From: Salibaculum halophilum
GTDB taxonomy: Bacteria > Pseudomonadota > Alphaproteobacteria > Rhodobacterales > Rhodobacteraceae
DNA: 64,000 nt
Reading direction: 5' to 3'
NCBI RefSeq assembly: GCF_002094885.1
Contig: NZ_MSIT01000001.1
Coordinates: 245,688-309,687 of the forward strand
The position numbers and the translations under genes were made by a program. The notes below the pieces were generated by a model. The model was not told the DNA's origin and searched no databases. It was given only the letters and a program-made list of their open reading frames with translations. The first letter of the stretch is position 1. The number at the start of each line of letters is the position of its first letter. This document shows positions 58,629 through 64,000 of the stretch, piece after piece.

Positions 58629-59674
58629 GCGACAGCTTTAACCCGCGCGCCACCGGCCTGCAACGCCGCGCTGCGGTCGGCGTCGCGGGTCTTGAGCTGG
58701 GCCATGGTCGCGCAGAGCGTCTCGCTCCAGCCCTGGGCCGGCGCGGCGGCGTCGGCGGCGGCCTCGACCAGAAAGGCGGTTTCGGGCAGCGGCCGGGCGA
58801 AGATCACCGGCGAGGTGGGCAGCGCCGCCGTCGCCCCTGCCCGCAGGCCCGACAGTGCCAGCCAGCCCAGTTTCTGCACCCGGCCCGTGCGGGCGCGGGC
58901 CGCGACGGGATCGCAGCCCGTGCGCCGCAGCCGCGTGCCGATCCCGGCATAGATGTAGCGCGCCGCGAAGATGCCGGGGCGGCAGGCCATCGGCAGAGCC
59001 CCGATCCCGGCTTCGGACCGGATGTAAAGGCGGTCGGCCTCGGCCAGCAGGCGGCGCACGAGGTCCGAAATCACCGGCGAGGGATGCGGCGCCTCGAGGA
59101 ACGCCTCGGGGGCGAGGCCCGCGCCCTCCATCCAGTCGGCGGGCAGGTAGAGGCGCCCCTCGCGGGCATCCTCGCCCACGTCGCGGGCGACATTGGTCAG
59201 TTGCATCGCCACGCCGAGGTCACAGGCCCGGGCCAGCGCGTCGCGGTCGCGCACGCCCATGAGCACGCACATCATGGCCCCCACCGCCGAGGCCACCCGC
59301 GCGGAATAGGCGCGCAGGTCCGACAGGGTGGCGGGCCGGTGGCCCATGGCATCCCAGGCCAGCCCTTCCAGCAGGGCCTCGGGCAGCGCGCGCGGCATGT
59401 CGTGATCGGCCACGAGGGCGGCAAAGGCGCGGTCGGCGGGCGCATTGCGCGGCCGGCCGGCATAGACAAGATCGAGCCGCTCCTGCAGACGCAGCACCGC
59501 CTCGGCCTTTTCGGGCTGCAGGTCGACGGCATCGTCGGCCAGCCGGCAGAAGGCATAGAGCGCCAGCGCCGGGTCGCGCAGGCTGGCCGGCAACAGGCGC
59601 GAGGCCGCGTGGAACGACCAGGACCCGTGCCGGATCGCCGCCTCGCAATGGGCCAGGTCGCGCGGGTCGATCAT
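58625..59674 (-). CDS. crtB: phytoene synthase CrtB
   Basis: 349 aa squalene/phytoene-synthase-family enzyme condensing two GGPP to phytoene. The two Asp-rich motifs are CRLADDAVDLQ near residue 45 and NVARDVGEDAREGRLYLP near 165. RHGSWSFHAASRLLPASLRD near the start is typical. Overlaps crtI by 4 bp and tspO by 4 bp. The C-terminal ~70 residues are alanine-rich and variable. Confidence 0.96.
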   Translation of the reverse strand: MIDPRDLAHCEAAIRHGSWSFHAASRLLPASLRDPALALYAFCRLADDAVDLQPEKAEAVLRLQERLDLVYAGRPRNAPADRAFAALVADHDMPRALPEALLEGLAWDAMGHRPATLSDLRAYSARVASAVGAMMCVLMGVRDRDALARACDLGVAMQLTNVARDVGEDAREGRLYLPADWMEGAGLAPEAFLEAPHPSPVISDLVRRLLAEADRLYIRSEAGIGALPMACRPGIFAARYIYAGIGTRLRRTGCDPVAARARTGRVQKLGWLALSGLRAGATAALPTSPVIFARPLPETAFLVEAAADAAAPAQGWSETLCATMAQLKTRDADRSAALQAGGARVKAVA

Positions 59675-61248
59675 GGGGCGGGCCCTTTCGCGGCGGCTGG
59701 AACGGGGTCGGGCACCAGGGTATCGAGAACCTCGGCGCTGGAGATCACGCCCGGCAGCCCGGCGCCGGGATGCGTGCCCGCGCCCACCAGGTAAAGCCCC
59801 TCGGCCTCTTCGCTGACGTTGTGAGGACGGAACCAGGCGCTTTGCAGGATGCGCGGCTCGATGGAGAAGCCCGAGCCCACGGGGCTGAGGTAGCGATCGC
59901 GGAAGGTCTCGGGCGTGAAGACGCGCGAGGCGGTCAGGTGATCGCCCAGCCCGGGCAGGATCTGATCTTCGAGCACCGCCTGCACCTTGGCGCGATAAGG
60001 TTCGGCCTCGGCCGCCCAGTCCACCGGATCATCGTGGCCCAGGTGCGGCACGGGGCTGAGAACATAGAAGGTATCGCCGCCCTCGGGCGCGGCGCTCGGG
60101 TCGGTCACCGTGGGGCGATGCAAGTATAGGCTCATGTCCCCGGCCAGGTGGCCCTTGCGGAAGATATCGCGTACCAGCCCGCCGTAGCGGGGGCCGTTGA
60201 GGATGGTGTGATGTCCCGCCTCGGGCCACTTGTCGCGGGTGCCGCGGGTGCCGAAATACCACACAAACAGCCCCATGGACCAGCGCGAGCGCTTGAGCTT
60301 GGCCGGGGTCCAGCGCCGCTTGCGGTGGTTGCGCAACAGCCGGTCGTAGGTGTGGCCCGCGTCCGCGTTCGAGACGACGACATCGGCCGTCAGGATCTCG
60401 TCACTCGTCAGGCGGACACCGCGGGCGCGGTCGCGGCCCGCGTCACGGTCGAGCAGGATTTCGTCGACCTCGGCGTTCTGGATCACCTGTCCGCCCTGGT
60501 CCGCAATCACCCGGACCATGGCGTCGGCGATGGCCGCCACGCCGCCCATGGCGTAGTGGACGCCGAATTCCTTTTCCAGGTGGCTGACCAGCGCGTACAT
60601 CGAGGTCACGCGGAAGGGATCGCCCCCGATGAAGAGCGGGTGAAAGGACAGCGCCATGCGCAGCCGCGGGTCCTTGACCCTGCGCGCCGCATGGGCGTGG
60701 ACTGACCGGTCGGCGCGCAGCCAGGCGAACTTGGGCAGCACCTTGAGCAGGTCCGGCAGGCGGTGCATGGACCGCCGGCCGAGGTCCTCGAAGCCGAACC
60801 AGTAGCGCCGCTCGCTGTCCTTGAGGAACTTGTCATAGCCGGGCAGATCGGCCGGCGACAGACGCGCCACCTCGGCGCGCATGGCCGCGTCGCCTTGCCG
60901 GGCGGTGAAGGTGCTGCCGTCGGGCCAGCGAATCTCGTAGAACGGATCAAGCGCGCGCAGGTCCACCTCGGCGTCGAAGTCGCGCCCGCAGGCCGCCCAG
61001 AGGCTGCGGAACAGCTGCGGCACGGTGACGATGGTGGGGCCGAGGTCGAACCTGTGGCCATCCTGCCAGATCGCCGAGCCGCGCCCGCCGGGCCCGTCCA
61101 GCCGATCGAGCACAGTCACGCGGTAGCCGCGCGCGCCCAGCCGCATGGCCGAGGCGAGGCCGCCAAGCCCCGCGCCGATGACCACCGCGCGGGGCGCCGT
61201 GGCGGTGTCGGACCTGTCCAACAGGCCGGGGTCGAGACGTGTCAACAT
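59671..61248 (-). CDS. crtI: phytoene desaturase CrtI
   Basis: 525 aa FAD enzyme making neurosporene (three-step) or lycopene (four-step) from phytoene. The dinucleotide motif is VVIGAGLGGLASAMRLGARG, with DRLDGPGGRGSAIWQDGHRF after it. The C-terminus contains YLVGAGTHPGAGLPGVISSA. The ATG at 61248 has GAGG upstream and a PpsR site 16 bp away. Desaturation number cannot be read from sequence, but crtA/C/D/F imply spheroidene-type products. Confidence 0.97.
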   Translation of the reverse strand: MLTRLDPGLLDRSDTATAPRAVVIGAGLGGLASAMRLGARGYRVTVLDRLDGPGGRGSAIWQDGHRFDLGPTIVTVPQLFRSLWAACGRDFDAEVDLRALDPFYEIRWPDGSTFTARQGDAAMRAEVARLSPADLPGYDKFLKDSERRYWFGFEDLGRRSMHRLPDLLKVLPKFAWLRADRSVHAHAARRVKDPRLRMALSFHPLFIGGDPFRVTSMYALVSHLEKEFGVHYAMGGVAAIADAMVRVIADQGGQVIQNAEVDEILLDRDAGRDRARGVRLTSDEILTADVVVSNADAGHTYDRLLRNHRKRRWTPAKLKRSRWSMGLFVWYFGTRGTRDKWPEAGHHTILNGPRYGGLVRDIFRKGHLAGDMSLYLHRPTVTDPSAAPEGGDTFYVLSPVPHLGHDDPVDWAAEAEPYRAKVQAVLEDQILPGLGDHLTASRVFTPETFRDRYLSPVGSGFSIEPRILQSAWFRPHNVSEEAEGLYLVGAGTHPGAGLPGVISSAEVLDTLVPDPVPAAAKGPAP

Positions 61249-61264
61249 TACCTCATGTTATACC

Positions 61265-61282
61265 TGTCCAGTTTGATTGACA
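61265..61282. promoter_or_regulatory. PpsR/CrtJ site between crtI and crtA
   Basis: TGTCCAGTTTGATTGACA fits TGT-N12-ACA. Shared by divergent crtI-crtB-tspO and crtA-bchI-bchD, as known in Rhodobacter. Confidence 0.85.
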
Positions 61283-61292
61283 ATCGGTCATT

Positions 61293-62066
61293 ATGTCTCT
61301 TTCTTCGGGACATGCGCCGTGGCATTCTGCCCCCGCGCGCGGCGACAGGAGTCGGACCATCCAGACCGTCACCCTCAGCTTTTTCCGCTTCGGCCCGGGG
61401 CTGCCCCGGGTCTGGGCTTTCGCGATGATGGGGTTGGCGCGCCTGTCGCTGCCGCGCGTGCCCGATCTGGGGTTCTGGAAGCTCTGCGGTTCGGGCACCG
61501 GCGAGGGGTTCACACCGCGGCCCAACACCGCCGTTTACGCGATCCTGGCGACCTGGCCCGACGAGGCCACCGCGCGCACACGGCTGGCTGAGGCGGGCAT
61601 CTTCCGCCGCTACCGCGCCCGCGCCGATGAGGCCTGGACGGTCTTTCTCGCACCGGTCTCGGCGCGCGGGGCGTGGTCGGGCGTCGCTCCCTTCGCCCCC
61701 GATGGCCCGGCGCCCGATGGCCCGCTGGCCGTGCTGACCCGCGCCAGCCTGCGCCCGGGCAAGCTGCTGCGCTTCTGGCAGCGCGTTCCCGACATCAGCC
61801 GGGTGATCGGCACCGACCGCAACGTCGCCTTCAAGATCGGCATCGGCGAGGTGCCGCTGCTGCACCAGGTGACCTTCTCGATCTGGCCCGACCCGCACAG
61901 CATGGCCGATTTCGCCCGCGCCGACGGCCCCCATGCCCGCGCGGTGCGCGCCGTGCGCGAGGGCGACTGGTTCCGCGAGGAACTTTACGCGCGCTTTCGC
62001 ATCCTCGGCGACGCGGGCAGCTGGCACGGCGCGCACCCCCTGCAAGAACTGGACCTTTCCGCATGA
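61293..62066 (+). CDS. crtA: spheroidene monooxygenase CrtA (start probably at ATC 61359)
   Basis: Up to 257 aa. CrtA inserts the keto group into spheroidene, giving spheroidenone under oxygen. KLCGSGTGEGFTPRPNTAVY, LTRASLRPGKLLRFW and IGEVPLLHQVTFSIWPDP are CrtA motifs. From the ATG at 61293 the first 22 residues resemble nothing and the codon lies only 10 bp from the PpsR site. CrtA of Rhodobacter begins M-Q-T-V-T-L; here I-Q-T-V-T-L starts at ATC 61359, 7 nt after a perfect AGGAG. The mature start is therefore probably 61359 (235 aa), with a non-standard codon. Overlaps bchI by 4 bp. Confidence 0.93.
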   Translation: MSLSSGHAPWHSAPARGDRSRTIQTVTLSFFRFGPGLPRVWAFAMMGLARLSLPRVPDLGFWKLCGSGTGEGFTPRPNTAVYAILATWPDEATARTRLAEAGIFRRYRARADEAWTVFLAPVSARGAWSGVAPFAPDGPAPDGPLAVLTRASLRPGKLLRFWQRVPDISRVIGTDRNVAFKIGIGEVPLLHQVTFSIWPDPHSMADFARADGPHARAVRAVREGDWFREELYARFRILGDAGSWHGAHPLQELDLSA

Positions 62067-63067
62067 CAGTGCCGTTTCCCTTTTCCGCCATCGTCGGCCA
62101 GGACCAGATGAAACTGGCCATGGTGCTGACGGCCATCGACCCCGGCATCGGCGGTGTGCTGGTCTTCGGCGACCGCGGCACGGGAAAGTCCACGGCCGTG
62201 CGGGCGCTGGCGGCGCTGCTGCCGCCCGTCACGGCGGTGCGCGGCTGCCCGGTGAACTCTGAACGGCCCGAGGACTGCCCCGACTGGGCCGGTGTCACCG
62301 ACACCGCGTTGGTCGAACGGCCCACGCCGGTCGTGGACCTGCCGCTGGGCGTGACCGAGGACCGCGTGACCGGCGCGCTCGACATCGAACGCGCGCTGAC
62401 CCAGGGCGAGAAGGCCTTCGAGCCCGGCCTTCTGGCCCGCGCCAACCGCGGCTATCTCTACATCGACGAGGTCAACCTGCTGGAGGATCACATCGTCGAC
62501 CTGCTGCTCGACGTGGCGCAGTCGGGCGTCAACGCCGTGGAGCGCGAGGGGCTGTCGGTCCGCCATGCCGCACGCTTCGTGCTGGTCGGGTCGGGCAACC
62601 CCGAAGAGGGCGAACTGCGCCCGCAACTGCTGGACCGCTTCGGCCTGTCGGTCGAGGTCACCTCGCCCGACAGCATCGAGGACCGCATCGAGGTGATCCG
62701 CCGCCGCAGCGCCTACGAGACCGAGGCCGAGACCTTCCTCGCCCACTGGCAGGCCGAGGACGCGGCCCTGCGCGACCGCATCCTCGCCGCGCGCGCCGCG
62801 CTGGCCGGCGTCGCCATGCCCGAGGACATTCTGCGCGACTGCGCCAACCTGTCGCTGGCGCTGGGCACCGACGGGCTGCGCGGCGAACTAACCCTGTTGC
62901 GCGCGGCGCGGGCGCTGGCCGCGCATGACGGCGCCGCCGCGATCACCCGCGACCAGTTGCGCGCCATCGCGCCGCTGGCGCTGGGCCACCGTTTGCGCCG
63001 CGATCCCCTGGACGAAGCCGGATCGACCGCCCGGGTGACGCGCGCGGTCGCGGACGTGCTGGCATGA
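62063..63067 (+). CDS. bchI: Mg-chelatase ATPase subunit I
   Basis: 334 aa AAA+ ATPase that powers Mg insertion with BchD and BchH. Start FPFSAIVGQDQMKLAMVLTA; Walker A VFGDRGTGKSTAVRALAAL; Walker B GYLYIDEVNLLEDHIVDLLL; sensor-1 region LVGSGNPEEGELRPQLLDRF, then G-L. The ATG at 62063 overlaps crtA; the frame extending upstream is the crtA shadow. Overlaps bchD by 4 bp. Confidence 0.98.
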   Translation: MTVPFPFSAIVGQDQMKLAMVLTAIDPGIGGVLVFGDRGTGKSTAVRALAALLPPVTAVRGCPVNSERPEDCPDWAGVTDTALVERPTPVVDLPLGVTEDRVTGALDIERALTQGEKAFEPGLLARANRGYLYIDEVNLLEDHIVDLLLDVAQSGVNAVEREGLSVRHAARFVLVGSGNPEEGELRPQLLDRFGLSVEVTSPDSIEDRIEVIRRRSAYETEAETFLAHWQAEDAALRDRILAARAALAGVAMPEDILRDCANLSLALGTDGLRGELTLLRAARALAAHDGAAAITRDQLRAIAPLALGHRLRRDPLDEAGSTARVTRAVADVLA

Positions 63068-64000
63068 GCGCGCCACCGGCCTGGACCCGCGCGATGCGGG
63101 CCATGGCCGCGCTGGCGGTGGACCCGGCCGGCCTGGGCGGGCTGACACTGCGCGCCCGCGTGGGGCCGGTGCGCCAGACCGCCGAAGCCGCCCTGGCCAA
63201 GCTGCCCGGCCCGCAGCGCCGCCTCCACCCCGAGATCAGCGACACCCAGCTTTTCGGCGGGCTCAACATCGCCGCCTCGCTGGCCGAGGGGCGCATGGTG
63301 CGCGACGCAGGGATGGCCGAAACGCCCGGCCTGCTGATCCTGCCCATGGCCGAACGCTGCCCGCCGGGGCTGGCCGCGCGGCTGGGGCAATTGCTCGACG
63401 CGGGGCCGGGCCATGCGCTGGTGCTGCTCGACGAGGGGGCCGAGCCTGACGAGGCCGCCCCGACCGGCCTGCAAGACCGGCTGGCCTTTCACGCCGACCT
63501 GTCCGAGCTGCACTGGTCGCAGGTGGCCGCCACCGTGCCCGCCCCGGCCGAGATCGACGCCGCCCGCGCCCGGCTGGCCGCCCTGCCCCGGCCCGAGGCG
63601 GCGTTCGGCACGCTCGTCACGCTGGCCGTGCGCTTCGGCATCGACAGCCTTCGCGCGCCGCTGCTGGCGCTGGCCGCAGCGCGGGCGCTGGCCGCGCTCG
63701 ACGGGGCCGACGCGGTGACCGACGCGCATCTGAGCGAGGCCGCCGAACTGGTCTACCCCGTCCGCGCCACGCAACGGCCCGAAGCGCCCGAGGACAGCGA
63801 CGAGGCCCCGCAAGACGACACCCCCGAGCCGGACACCGAGGACGCGGGGGACGACACCGCGACCGACCCCGGTGCCGAGCTGCCCGACGAGATGCTGATC
63901 GAGGCCATCGCGGCCCTGCTGCCCGACGGCCTGCTCGAGCGGGTGGCGGCCCGCGCCCGCGCGCGCATTCCCCTGTCGGGCGGCGGTGCCGGGGCGCGGC
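63064..64000 (+). CDS. bchD: Mg-chelatase subunit D, N-terminal part (runs off the right edge)
   Basis: About 312 residues visible. An inactive-type AAA+ domain resembling BchI but without a proper Walker A (LFGGLNIAASLAEGRMVRDA, LLILPMAERCPPGLAARLGQ, SELHWSQVAAT) is followed by an acidic, proline-rich linker near residues 240-275 (many D, E and P) and the start of the region before the C-terminal integrin-I domain. BchD bridges BchI and BchH. The gene continues past the window; bchO commonly follows in other clusters. Confidence 0.96.
   Translation, partial: MSAPPAWTRAMRAMAALAVDPAGLGGLTLRARVGPVRQTAEAALAKLPGPQRRLHPEISDTQLFGGLNIAASLAEGRMVRDAGMAETPGLLILPMAERCPPGLAARLGQLLDAGPGHALVLLDEGAEPDEAAPTGLQDRLAFHADLSELHWSQVAATVPAPAEIDAARARLAALPRPEAAFGTLVTLAVRFGIDSLRAPLLALAAARALAALDGADAVTDAHLSEAAELVYPVRATQRPEAPEDSDEAPQDDTPEPDTEDAGDDTATDPGAELPDEMLIEAIAALLPDGLLERVAARARARIPLSGGGAGAR

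Overview
The window is a high-GC alphaproteobacterial chromosome segment. From about 17.6 kb to the right edge it is an almost complete photosynthesis gene cluster (PGC) of the Rhodobacterales type (purple non-sulfur or aerobic anoxygenic). The main evidence is the crtEF-bchCXYZ-pufQBALMC and bchFNBHLM-lhaA-puhABC-bciE-acsF-puhE-hemA superoperons, the ppaA-ppsR regulator pair, and spheroidene-pathway carotenoid genes (crtA, crtC, crtD, crtF). A tetraheme pufC is present and I see no pufX, so the order resembles Roseobacter or Rhodovulum relatives more than Rhodobacter sphaeroides. I do not name a genus.

Left flank. 1-9.4 kb is a carbohydrate locus. A LacI regulator (+) diverges from a long minus-strand operon: two CUT1-type ABC permeases, a periplasmic binding protein, a sulfatase, a GH5-like hydrolase, a GH13 alpha-glucosidase and the start of glgB. 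9.4-17.6 kb is ordinary housekeeping and accessory sequence: CAP-domain lipoprotein, HisN-like phosphatase, XRE regulator, quinone oxidoreductase, LysR regulator, DUF1127 protein, Bax inhibitor-1 family protein, MAPEG protein, alpha/beta hydrolase with an apparent N-terminal frameshift, and an M20 amidohydrolase.

PGC. bchE-bchJ (minus) make the O2-independent cyclase and a V4R protein. bchG-MFS-bchP-idi (minus) attach and reduce the pigment tail. ppaA-ppsR (minus) are the light/redox regulators. bchF to hemA (plus, 26.6-42.4 kb) carry the light-independent protochlorophyllide reductase, Mg-chelatase H, methyltransferase, LH1 assembly factor, reaction-centre H and its assembly factors, the O2-dependent cyclase with its small subunit, and ALA synthase. 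crtE to dxs (minus, 55.7-42.6 kb) carry carotenoid entry steps, chlorophyllide reductase, LH1, the reaction centre with its cytochrome, and DXP synthase. crtD-crtC, tspO-crtB-crtI and crtA-bchI-bchD complete the window; bchD runs off the right edge. Precursor supply (dxs, idi, hemA) is built into the cluster.

Regulation visible in sequence. Eight sites match TGT-N12-ACA (PpsR/CrtJ). One, upstream of bchE, overlaps an FNR-like site; another abuts the bchG start codon; two lie in tandem 8 bp apart upstream of bchC. No such site was seen upstream of pufQ or hemA.

Least expected finding. Four copies of a dispersed element, with a ~20-nt core (GATATTTC[G/C]GGCCAGAAGA) next to GC-rich hairpins, all lie at genes for nitrogenase-like reductases: bchN/bchB, inside the bchB reading frame, bchH/bchL and bchZ/bchY. 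No rRNA, tRNA, CRISPR array or insertion sequence was seen.
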